The notes under the pieces: model-generated | Told to the model about the DNA's origin: nothing | The model's database searches: none | What the model saw: the letters and a program-made list of their open reading frames with translations, nothing else | In this document: piece by piece, positions 9,263-17,616 of the stretch | Position numbering within the stretch: the stretch's first letter is position 1 | Layout: each line of letters starts with the position of its first letter | Source: Chitinivibrionales bacterium | Lineage (GTDB): Bacteria > Fibrobacterota > Chitinivibrionia > Chitinivibrionales > WJKA01 | Length of the DNA: 64,000 bases | Direction: 5' to 3' | Assembly: GCA_014728295.1 (NCBI GenBank) | Contig: WJLW01000002.1 | Coordinates: forward strand, 24,471-88,470 | Program-made: the position numbers and the translations under genes

Positions 9263-10933
9263 TCACTTTCCATCCAGGGGCAAACGCATCTTTGCGGTTG
9301 TGTTGTTTGTCGTCACAAACGGAATAGCGCAAATCTTTTCAGGAGGCACCATGCCAAAAATGCGCCGTCCGTTTACTAAGTAAACAGCTTGTGCATTATT
9401 CGGCAAAAAGGGAAAGGTATGCTCCGTATAGCCGGGCAAGATGTGATCTCTACGAAGATCATGCACAATCGAAACGCCGCTGAATTTGCTCGTGTCAACC
9501 GGTGCGAGCCGGGAGACGATATAGCCGAGGGCGCCGACTAATCCGGCATTATAGTCGATGCCGCCTTCAGAATACTGGTAGCTGTTAATATCATCTACAT
9601 AGCTGTTCGGATCGAGTGAACCGCCAACCATAAAGCCGAATTCGATGTTGCGTTGCGGAATTTGAAGATTGTTTTTCTGAGCATCGGAGACATTACGATC
9701 GTCCAGAAAAACGTTGCGATGATGGGGATGCATTGGGAATGTGGCGCCAAACCCGACGATAAATGACTGCGACGCGTTGTTTGATCCCATGATATAGTCG
9801 ATGGTATTGAGGATAAATGGATCGATTGAGGTCGAATTATGCAGTTTGTCGTTTAAGGCACAGGCATAGGCCTGTGAAGCGCTGTAGCGTAATGCGCCCC
9901 ATTGATTACCGGTTTTGCCGACGCCCTCGGCAGTAACATTGTTTTTGTAGCGCTGAGCAATTTGATGCAACGCATTTTTCTTGCCGCTGAAATTGAGCAA
10001 TGCCAGATTGTAAATAGCCAGTTCGTCATTGTTGTTATAGCACAGCGACCAATTGTGGTCTCTGACATGCGCTGCATAATCTATCGCTTTGTTTTTATAG
10101 GTGTCATCACCGGTGGTAACGTAAAGCTCGGTCAACAACACGATGAAATCATCTTCCCAGCGTGCGTTGGCGGGATAAAAGCTGCCGTCGGCCGCTCCAG
10201 CCGCTCCATGATGGACGTCCGCATAAGCATAGGCGTGCAAGGCATGTTCGAGGCATTCATCGGAATAGGCAGCATCGAATTTGCGATACAGGCGCGCCAT
10301 AAGCGCCAACGTCGCACCGCAGAATGACGCCATTGATGAGCCGTTCGGATTTTTGAAGGCAGTACGCGGCGGCCCACCCTCACCGGGTGCAAGCGTTGCC
10401 ATCTTGACAGAGGTAACCCACTGCTTGTGGTCCTTGGCTCCTTCGCCAACCTGGTAATAAAATGTATTGTCATCCCTGGCGCATTTGATGAAGTAATTGG
10501 TTGCATATTTCACTTCGTCAAGAATGTCGGGTATGCCGTTGGGCGTTCCCTGTTGTGAAGCCCACGAGAAATCGCCCGCCTGATGATAGCCGCGATAGTC
10601 AAAAGAATAATAATCATCAAAGCCGGTCGGCCATTCTGCATAGGCTTTCAGCAGCATATAGGCGCTGTAGTATTGCGTTTGACCGAACTTGACATGGTCA
10701 CCGCAATCATGCCAGCCGCCGGACAAGTCATAACTGCCGTCTGAATCATCAACAAAATCATTTCCGGAACCATGATCCATGATGAGCCAGTTAGGCCCGT
10801 TGCCCGAGCGCTGTCCACCATACATGCGGGTGGTCATCCAGAGTGCTTTTTGATATTCTTCATTGTTGAAGTCCTGGCCCGGTGAGAGGTGTACAAGCGT
10901 GAAAATTAAACCGCTTAACAATAATGAGCGCAT
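9263..10933 (-). CDS. GH9 endoglucanase (cellulase)
   Basis: A 556-residue secreted family 9 cellulase that hydrolyses beta-1,4-glucan with inversion. After a signal peptide (about 1-19) the (alpha/alpha)6 barrel starts directly, without an N-terminal Ig-like domain. SGGWHDCGDHVKF carries the catalytic Asp pair (Asp76, Asp79), HPHHR near 402-406 is the conserved substrate-binding histidine block, and Glu456 in YSEGGIDYNAGLVG is the general acid. The tail after about 485 is short and has VYLVNGRRIFG, which resembles a shortened version of the sorting-like domain on neighbouring secreted proteins. It lies in the cellulose locus between the DUF5011 lipoprotein and the GH51-like enzyme. Confidence 0.95.
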   Translation of the reverse strand: MRSLLLSGLIFTLVHLSPGQDFNNEEYQKALWMTTRMYGGQRSGNGPNWLIMDHGSGNDFVDDSDGSYDLSGGWHDCGDHVKFGQTQYYSAYMLLKAYAEWPTGFDDYYSFDYRGYHQAGDFSWASQQGTPNGIPDILDEVKYATNYFIKCARDDNTFYYQVGEGAKDHKQWVTSVKMATLAPGEGGPPRTAFKNPNGSSMASFCGATLALMARLYRKFDAAYSDECLEHALHAYAYADVHHGAAGAADGSFYPANARWEDDFIVLLTELYVTTGDDTYKNKAIDYAAHVRDHNWSLCYNNNDELAIYNLALLNFSGKKNALHQIAQRYKNNVTAEGVGKTGNQWGALRYSASQAYACALNDKLHNSTSIDPFILNTIDYIMGSNNASQSFIVGFGATFPMHPHHRNVFLDDRNVSDAQKNNLQIPQRNIEFGFMVGGSLDPNSYVDDINSYQYSEGGIDYNAGLVGALGYIVSRLAPVDTSKFSGVSIVHDLRRDHILPGYTEHTFPFLPNNAQAVYLVNGRRIFGMVPPEKICAIPFVTTNNTTAKMRLPLDGK

Positions 10934-10981
10934 TGCAAGCCTTTCGCTTTTGGTATGATACTGGCATTACACTAGCTGGAA

Positions 10982-10997
10982 GCCCGTTTTCACGGGC
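10982..10997 (-). terminator. Short hairpin between the DUF5011 gene and GH9
   Basis: GCCCGT (10982-10987) pairs with ACGGGC (10992-10997) around a TTTC loop in the gap after the DUF5011-type gene. No U-run follows on the minus strand, so it may only attenuate readthrough or protect mRNA ends. Confidence 0.35.
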
Positions 10998-11051
10998 ATG
11001 GCATTGCGATTTTAGAGCGTGTAAATGTTTCGGGTTTTGAACAACAGACGT

Positions 11052-12842
11052 TCACGGCTTAAATACAATCGCAAAGCTTCCATCGGTGGCAACCCAGACA
11101 AAATTGCTCCCATCCATTGCAACATAGTACTCACCATCCAGCCCGTTAAAGCCGGATCCGCTGAGCGAGAACTGTGGTTTTGACCCGCCGAATGAATGCG
11201 AAACGTTGGATTTGAGATCGACATACCAATTCGGATTGCCGTCGCTGGTATTGAGAGCAAAGACATAGAGCCCCTTATTCTGCAAATCCCAGTTAACCGT
11301 AAGTTTGGTAACATTGGTAATCGCAGGGCCGTTGCCGTCTACCTCGATCGTTGCAAAATCAGTATTGACAGATGCAAGAGCAGAATTGGCGGGGGCGCCG
11401 TATTTGGCCAGCATGTCGCCGGTAGTAGCGGGATCGACAACCTTTACCATGCGCGTAATCGAGTTTTCGTTGCCGACAAAGTCGCTGACGGTATAGGTGA
11501 GCGTGTATTCTCCAACGTTTGAGGTATCGACCGAACCGCCGACTGTTATATCGGACGTGAGATTACCGTCAACATCATCCAACGCAGTGGCGCCCGGATC
11601 AGCAAACGATTCACCGGCTTTTATCGTCATGGGATTATCGCCCTTGAGCGTCATGACCGGAGCGACCGTATCTTTATTTGTGACGACATTTTCTACTTTA
11701 ACAATGCGTTTGGCCGAGCTTGTATTTCCGGCTGCGTCACTGATAGTATAGGTTACTTCGTAGGTACCGGCTTTTGCGGCATCAACCGTACTGGTTATCG
11801 CGATGCTCTGGGTGATGTCGCCATCTTGTGCATCAATGGCCGTAGCACCGGGATCGCTGAAGGTATCGCCGACTTTCAGCGTACTTGGATTGTCGCCCAG
11901 CAGTGTCAGAACCGGCGGGTCGGTATCGGCGGCGTTTTGTTGCCTGACAAAGACCGTCCTGGTTGCCACCGCCGAATTACCGGATGCGTCCGAACAGGTG
12001 TACGTAAGCTGATATGAGCCGGCAGTCGTGATATCCACCGTTCCATCAGTCAAGATGCTGGATGTAAGATCACCGTCCGTGTCATCTGTGGCCGTGACAC
12101 CCGGATCGGTGAACGTGCTTCCGAGGTCGAGAGTTAGCGGATTATCGCCAAGCACTTCGATGACCGGCGCAAGCGTATCACCCAGCGCAAAGTCGGTTAC
12201 GGTGACCAAACGAATTTTCGTAGCAAGATTGCCGGCGGCGTCTTTGACGGAGTAGACTACCTGATACTGACCCAATGAGTCGGTTTGTACCGCCCCGGCG
12301 ATTGCAATGTTCGAATTGAGATTGCCGTCGACGTTGTCTTTTGCCGTAGCGCCGAACTCAACATATGGATCGCCGTAGTAAACAGTTACCGAGCTTTTGC
12401 CGTTAAGCTGCAGATCAGGCGGTGTAACATCGTCCATCCGGCTTACAATAATTGTACGGCTTGCAGTCGAGCGATTGCCTGCTTCATCAAACACAGTATA
12501 GGTTATCGCGTATTCGCCTTCCGAATGTGCGTCAACGGTTCCTTCAGAAATGATTCTGGTCGTAATATTTCCGTCAACATTGTCCGATGCTGTTGCGCCC
12601 GAATCCACGTAGGAGCTATTGAGTGAAAGATGAATCGTATCAGGCCCGTTCAGCACGATGGAGGGGGCAATTGAATCACCGTGCGAGGGATTGTCCACGC
12701 CGATATAATTGGTTCCTTCGGGATCCAATGGATTGTCGAAATTCACTTTGGTGCACGCGGTCGGAATAAGCAGCATGAATGCACAAAGCGTTATTTCTGT
12801 TGATCTTGCGATATGCTGTGCAAATGTCATTTCTTCCCTCAT
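11052..12842 (-). CDS. Lipoprotein with five DUF5011 Ig-like repeats and an uncharacterised C-terminal domain
   Basis: A 596-residue lipoprotein. The signal ends in LLIPTAC with the lipid cysteine at residue 30 and is followed by NFDNPLDPEGTNY, an N-P-x-D-P motif. Five tandem repeats of about 82 residues cover roughly 57-475, each with APVIxLxGDNP, a DPGATAxDxxDGDLT core and YxLTYTVSDAAGN, typical of DUF5011/HYR bacterial Ig-like domains that act as stalks. The last 115 residues are unlike the repeats (DFATIEVDGNGPAI, then WDLQNKGLYVFALN, then a Ser/Gly/Phe-rich end) and could be the functional head, for example a carbohydrate-binding domain. Its start overlaps the TPR gene stop as ATGA; ATG 12830 behind AGGGAAG is an alternative start. 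Confidence 0.85.
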   Translation of the reverse strand: MREEMTFAQHIARSTEITLCAFMLLIPTACTKVNFDNPLDPEGTNYIGVDNPSHGDSIAPSIVLNGPDTIHLSLNSSYVDSGATASDNVDGNITTRIISEGTVDAHSEGEYAITYTVFDEAGNRSTASRTIIVSRMDDVTPPDLQLNGKSSVTVYYGDPYVEFGATAKDNVDGNLNSNIAIAGAVQTDSLGQYQVVYSVKDAAGNLATKIRLVTVTDFALGDTLAPVIEVLGDNPLTLDLGSTFTDPGVTATDDTDGDLTSSILTDGTVDITTAGSYQLTYTCSDASGNSAVATRTVFVRQQNAADTDPPVLTLLGDNPSTLKVGDTFSDPGATAIDAQDGDITQSIAITSTVDAAKAGTYEVTYTISDAAGNTSSAKRIVKVENVVTNKDTVAPVMTLKGDNPMTIKAGESFADPGATALDDVDGNLTSDITVGGSVDTSNVGEYTLTYTVSDFVGNENSITRMVKVVDPATTGDMLAKYGAPANSALASVNTDFATIEVDGNGPAITNVTKLTVNWDLQNKGLYVFALNTSDGNPNWYVDLKSNVSHSFGGSKPQFSLSGSGFNGLDGEYYVAMDGSNFVWVATDGSFAIVFKP

Positions 12843-14836
12843 TTACCTTTCGCCGGAATTGCGATGTTTACCGTAAATCCGGTAAGTGCAACTCCGGAGA
12901 GAATATAGAGCAGATTGCGATTGTTAATGAATCCTTCGAGGTCATTATGATATTGAGTCACTTTGGCTGCTTCGTTGGATTTTTGATATTTTGTCATTGC
13001 GGGTTTGATTTGACTGTCATAGTAGAAGCCGGCGCCAAAAGAGGCTGCAGCCGCTGCAAGTGACGAAATGCTGATTATCCTGCGATAAAGCGGCCGTTTA
13101 TAGTTTCTGCTGTATTGACCAGCCCCGGCGAACAATTCCTTTTCGGTTTGTGCCTGCTGCGTCTGTGCGATTGATTGACATCTGGAATACATCAACTCAA
13201 CGTCCCGGGTGCTTCTCCAGCTTTCATCGAGAGGCTCAAGCAATTCTACTACTTTGTCGCAATTATCTTCCCGGTAGGCAAAACCGGCAAGCTTGATGCG
13301 AGCCTGCGGATCGGATCTGCGCTTTTGAAGCAGGAGTTCATACGCAAGCCGTGCATCAGTTGGCATATTGTTTTCCTCGTATAATTCACCTGCCTTGATC
13401 GGAAAGCTTTGGTATTTCTGATTGTCGAGTTGAAACAGGTACAGATAATTTTTGGCTGCCTCATTATAGTTTCCCTGCTGTTCGTGCAATCTGGTAAGCG
13501 CCAGCCAGGCTTCTGTGTTGGCCGGCTCCATCTGGGTTGCGGTATTGTATGCCGTCAATGCGTTTTGGGTTCTGCCTGCTTTTTCCAGGTGCGCACCGAA
13601 TTCCAGCAAAACACCGCTAGAACTCTCGCCGGTTAAATCGGTTGCCTTATCGAAATTGTCAACCGCATCACCGATATCATCGCGTAAAATGAATTGCTTG
13701 CCCAGTGCACTATATGCCGGAGGGTAATAGGGATCTTCCTCAATAACATTCTTGAATGCGTCAATTGCCAATTTAGGTGACCCCATTGCTTCGTATGATT
13801 TCCCAATCTCATAATATGCCCGGCCTTTGAGTACCTCTTGGTTTAACGCAAATTTTGCCTGCGAGACAGCACGTTCATATCTGCCGGCGCCGCGATGATA
13901 TCTGCTTTGATGCAAGTAGAGCGCATACATCACGTCGCCGAATTGGCGGAGAAGATGTGCGTTGAGAGCACAGGCTTTTTCTCCCTGGCCGGCCAGCGAA
14001 AAGATGCGGGCTGCCGTATATTGTGCCAGCCAGGAATTGGGATTGTTTTCCGCGAGCGAGGCGAGAGAATTCCCGATTTTGATGAGCCGTAATGTGTCGG
14101 CTTTGAATTCCTCCTGCAACAAATTGCCGATTTCTTTTGCCAATCTTGGATTGCCGCCGAAAGGACCTGCATCCCATACCATGTTTTCGATGGCTGAAGT
14201 ATCCGAACCGATCCGGCCGGCAATACGCTTAAGCGCATAGTTCAGAATAGAATTGGATGAATCCGTGTCATCGAGGTATAAAACAGGAACAAGTGTATCC
14301 GAAGTTGGATCCAGGTGGGCATTGTTAAGGGGCGAGATTGCGGAATGCAAGGCGATTTCCCCGGCAAATCGCACCTCGTAGTTCAAATGAAGTACATGCG
14401 ATGCATTAAATTTGCGAGCTATCTTCTGATAGCTGCCTTTCAGAATGCCGCCGGCAAAATTGCGATGACTGTTGATAAAGGCGGCAACATCGTCAAGCGG
14501 GACAACCTCAAGGTCATGCAACGCGCTCATTTTGAAATAAACCGCCGCCTCGAGCACGGGGCCGAACCACGTTGCCGATTTATCATTACTGTAGGCATGG
14601 AGCGATGGAGGTGCAATTACCAGGCGGGTATGACCACGATGCCCGCTGACATTTTCGTCTGCCGGCTCCTGATATGAAAGCGCTTCAGATTGATCCACGC
14701 TTTGCATATCGGCTCCGGAGTCGTGCTGTGCACTGTCTTCGAATTCAGTTGCACCTGTTTGACTTATGCCGTCAACCTGAGCAAATCCGCCGGAGCAGAG
14801 CAAAAAAGCCGCAGCTATCACATAAATTGGTCGCAT
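12839..14836 (-). CDS. Exported TPR-repeat protein with C-terminal membrane hairpin
   Basis: A 665-residue protein with a cleavable signal peptide (FLLCSGGFAQ, residues 11-20). It then has an alpha/beta region (about 70-210) resembling the N-terminal domain of CsgG/TolB-like assembly proteins, and a run of tetratricopeptide repeats from about 260 to 560 (for example AYYEIGKSYEAMGSPKLAIDAFKN). Two hydrophobic segments close the protein (about 592-612 and 644-660), separated by a polar stretch. TPR arrays scaffold protein complexes. Translational coupling to the DUF5011 lipoprotein suggests the pair builds or presents a surface structure. The ribosome site AAAGGTGA supports ATG 14836. Exact role unknown. 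Confidence 0.8.
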   Translation of the reverse strand: MRPIYVIAAAFLLCSGGFAQVDGISQTGATEFEDSAQHDSGADMQSVDQSEALSYQEPADENVSGHRGHTRLVIAPPSLHAYSNDKSATWFGPVLEAAVYFKMSALHDLEVVPLDDVAAFINSHRNFAGGILKGSYQKIARKFNASHVLHLNYEVRFAGEIALHSAISPLNNAHLDPTSDTLVPVLYLDDTDSSNSILNYALKRIAGRIGSDTSAIENMVWDAGPFGGNPRLAKEIGNLLQEEFKADTLRLIKIGNSLASLAENNPNSWLAQYTAARIFSLAGQGEKACALNAHLLRQFGDVMYALYLHQSRYHRGAGRYERAVSQAKFALNQEVLKGRAYYEIGKSYEAMGSPKLAIDAFKNVIEEDPYYPPAYSALGKQFILRDDIGDAVDNFDKATDLTGESSSGVLLEFGAHLEKAGRTQNALTAYNTATQMEPANTEAWLALTRLHEQQGNYNEAAKNYLYLFQLDNQKYQSFPIKAGELYEENNMPTDARLAYELLLQKRRSDPQARIKLAGFAYREDNCDKVVELLEPLDESWRSTRDVELMYSRCQSIAQTQQAQTEKELFAGAGQYSRNYKRPLYRRIISISSLAAAAASFGAGFYYDSQIKPAMTKYQKSNEAAKVTQYHNDLEGFINNRNLLYILSGVALTGFTVNIAIPAKGK

Positions 14837-15090
14837 ATTTCATCACCTTTGCAGAGTAGGCCGTTCGAATGAGGCATGGCAAAAAATATGTGCTGATATA
14901 GTTGCGACGTCAGGCTCATGAACGTGTTGCTGTACCGACTCGGTTGTGTCGCAGATTTTTCCGTTTTCAAGCATCTATCGCATCCGGAGAAACCCGAACG
15001 GGCTTCCGTCACAATATTAGTGGCAAAAAAGTGTGCGCACGTTTGCCGATTCTCGCATTTGTGCGGAATTTTCAGCAGCCCTGCATGAAA

Positions 15091-17502
15091 TCAGTTCATT
15101 TGCGCTTCGATGAAGTGTTCTCGATCGGTTGACAATATCGGAATGACATTTCCGTTTTTTTTCCTGCCGTCAACAGTCATCTCTCCAATGCCCCCCTTTT
15201 TTCCATCCGGATTAGTGACTTTGATGTGGTAGGTCGAACCGCGGAATTTCCGGGTAACTTCAAAGGTATCCCAGTGATTGGGAATGATAGGATCGATTTG
15301 GAGTCCATCATGTGTAGGCCTGATACCGAGAATGTACTGCGTGGCAGCCTGGTATGCCCATGAGGCGGTACCCGAAAGCCAGCTATTACGTCCCAGGCCG
15401 AACTGTGGATGCTCGTCGCCGAGTATATTCTGAGCATAAACATACGGTTCAACTTCATACTCGTCGATAATGTCATTCTTGGCGGCCGGGTTTATCTGGT
15501 TGTAATACTGCCAGGCGCGATCGCCGTTACCCAGTTTACACTCGGCAATCATTGCCCAGGGATTGGCATGCAAAAATATACCGCAATTTTCTTTGGCCCC
15601 CGGGGGATACGTCGTAATGCCCCCTCGTGTGGGATCGTAGCCGTTGAATCCGGGCGTACTGAGCTTGATGCCTTTGCTGGTATTCAGGTGGTAATGAACC
15701 GAATCCATCGCCTGTCTGCCGCGTTCCCAGAATGCAAAGCCTGAAATCACGGCCCAGCTTTGGGCGTTGGTATAAATTTTACCGTATTGATTGAGTGAAG
15801 AGCCCAACTTGACATTGTCGGCGTCGAAGTAGCGCACATACCACTCACCGTCCCAGGCAACGGCATTAAATTGGGCCTTCATCTCTTCGTAGTCGTGTTG
15901 ATATGCGCGCTGTTGCGCCTCGTTGCCCAGATGGCGCATAAGGGCAATCATTTCCATGAGTGCGGCGCCGTAAAGGCAGGCAAGCAATGATGATTCCGAA
16001 CCGGTTTCCAGATTAACGCAGTCATTCCAGTCGGCAAAGCCGAGCAGGGGCAGGCCGTGTCTGCCGGTATGCGATTTGGTAAAGGCAAGGGCACGGGTCA
16101 AATGAACCAGTACCGGTGTCCGCTCAAGGGGCTCTTCCTTCTTGTCTTTTTCGTAATAGGGGATTGATTCATCGAGAAAGCGGTAATTGCCGGTTTCTTT
16201 GAGAAAATTGCAAACCGCCAGTACGATCCAGAGATGATCGTCACCATAAAAATCAGGGCGATCTTCCATTTCTACAGCATCGCCTGTTGTTGCAAACATG
16301 GATTGCGGATTAAACTGATGCATGGCTGAACCATCCCGGCGCTGAACGCTGAGCAGTTTGCGAATAAGGGGCAGCGCTTGCGACGGGCTATGATCCAGCA
16401 CTCCCAGGATATCCTGCGAACTGTCCCGAAAGCCGATGCCCCGGGCGCCAAGTCCGAGTTGATACAGGGAGAGGTAGCGAGACCAGTTGAGCGTAATATA
16501 CGCCTGGCGTGGATTGTGAATGTTTACCATAATATCGAAGTTGGGGTCGGGCGTTTTAACCTGCAGGGCCTTGAGATAGTTGCGCCACTGGGTCGTGAGG
16601 CTTTCAAAAGCTTCATCAACTTTGGATTCATCTCGAAAAGCTTTCACTATTTCGGCAACTTTACGATTATTGTCGGATTGCCCGAGCATGGTAGTGAAGC
16701 GCTTGCTTTGCCCCGGCGCAATGCTGCCAAGGCGAACAAGCAAGGCGGCGATATTATCGCCGCGCTGAGCTTCGTGGTTCGAAAATTCATCTTTGTGCAA
16801 AGCCTGCGGATTTGCCCAGGTAGCATATTCATTGTCGCCCAGAAATCGTGACCGATCGGTTTCGAATGAGGACGCGGTATGCGAACAGGAAAAGAAATTG
16901 ACTTTTCGATCCCTGAACATAAATGGATATTGCAGTATCGTCAGAGGCATATCCGGATCGTCAAGCCGCTTGCTTTGCATGGTCTGCGGCACCCAATCTG
17001 CATTCGTAAATTGCTTCAGCGCATCGGGATGAGTGTATTCAACGACCGGAATTGCATCAACGGTGAACGGCTTGTCGGTTGTATTGGTGATTTTGATGTC
17101 ACGCAGCACCACGGGCCTGTCTTGCGGAATAAAAATGGTTGCGCAGCAACGAATGCCCTTGTATGATGCTATGATGCGGGAATACCCAAGGCCGACATGG
17201 CATTCGTAACTATCGCATGGCTGCAGTCCCGGTGTAAAATACGGGGTGATGATGTCGAAGCCGGTCTTATTTTGTATACGCAGATACAGCGTTTCTCCTC
17301 TGATGTGTGAAGCCGGCAATTGAGGAATGTATTTGGTAATGCGATTGAGCGCCGGATCACCCCTGCAGATCAGCGAACCGCCGGTATGGTCGACAAATCC
17401 GCCGAAATGAATGGTGCCGAGATAATTGATCCACTTGACTGGCGTGCGGGGATTGGTAATAATGTATTCGTATTTTTTGTTGTCGAAGTAGCCGTAGTTC
17501 AT
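15091..17502 (-). CDS. GH94 disaccharide/oligosaccharide phosphorylase (second copy)
   Basis: An 803-residue cytoplasmic family 94 phosphorylase, which splits a beta-glucoside with phosphate to give a sugar 1-phosphate and a shortened acceptor. The usual N-terminal TPVKWINYLG, the GFRDSSQDILG block and the catalytic GFADWNDCVNL block (about 488-498) are present, as are the phosphate-site residues near HGLPLLG. It is only a distant relative of the adjacent cellobiose phosphorylase and lacks several of that enzyme's acceptor-site motifs (for example VNIHNPRQAY instead of [10 protein letters not shown]). The acceptor is therefore probably different: cellobionic acid, laminaribiose or chitobiose are candidates. 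ATG 17502 is preferred because AGGAAGG lies 5-6 bases upstream; the GTG at 17508 has no room for it. Confidence 0.85.
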   Translation of the reverse strand: MNYGYFDNKKYEYIITNPRTPVKWINYLGTIHFGGFVDHTGGSLICRGDPALNRITKYIPQLPASHIRGETLYLRIQNKTGFDIITPYFTPGLQPCDSYECHVGLGYSRIIASYKGIRCCATIFIPQDRPVVLRDIKITNTTDKPFTVDAIPVVEYTHPDALKQFTNADWVPQTMQSKRLDDPDMPLTILQYPFMFRDRKVNFFSCSHTASSFETDRSRFLGDNEYATWANPQALHKDEFSNHEAQRGDNIAALLVRLGSIAPGQSKRFTTMLGQSDNNRKVAEIVKAFRDESKVDEAFESLTTQWRNYLKALQVKTPDPNFDIMVNIHNPRQAYITLNWSRYLSLYQLGLGARGIGFRDSSQDILGVLDHSPSQALPLIRKLLSVQRRDGSAMHQFNPQSMFATTGDAVEMEDRPDFYGDDHLWIVLAVCNFLKETGNYRFLDESIPYYEKDKKEEPLERTPVLVHLTRALAFTKSHTGRHGLPLLGFADWNDCVNLETGSESSLLACLYGAALMEMIALMRHLGNEAQQRAYQHDYEEMKAQFNAVAWDGEWYVRYFDADNVKLGSSLNQYGKIYTNAQSWAVISGFAFWERGRQAMDSVHYHLNTSKGIKLSTPGFNGYDPTRGGITTYPPGAKENCGIFLHANPWAMIAECKLGNGDRAWQYYNQINPAAKNDIIDEYEVEPYVYAQNILGDEHPQFGLGRNSWLSGTASWAYQAATQYILGIRPTHDGLQIDPIIPNHWDTFEVTRKFRGSTYHIKVTNPDGKKGGIGEMTVDGRKKNGNVIPILSTDREHFIEAQMN

Positions 17503-17616
17503 AATCACCTTCCTGTATTTCAGCTTTTCCGGGGGAATATTGAGTCATCTGCACCAGGTAGCCGACTTTCGCGAAGTGCCGGCAATTTGCACCGTGAGAT
17601 TGGCCCATGCGAATGG

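Noticed and set aside
9171..9273. Longer start of the GH51-like enzyme at 9273
   Set aside because: It would overlap the end of the GH9 gene and places 34 non-signal residues before a clear signal peptide.
11052..12700. DNA-level repeats in the DUF5011 gene as a possible CRISPR-like or minisatellite array
   Set aside because: The periodicity of about 246 bases is that of protein domains; the DNA copies are divergent and in frame.
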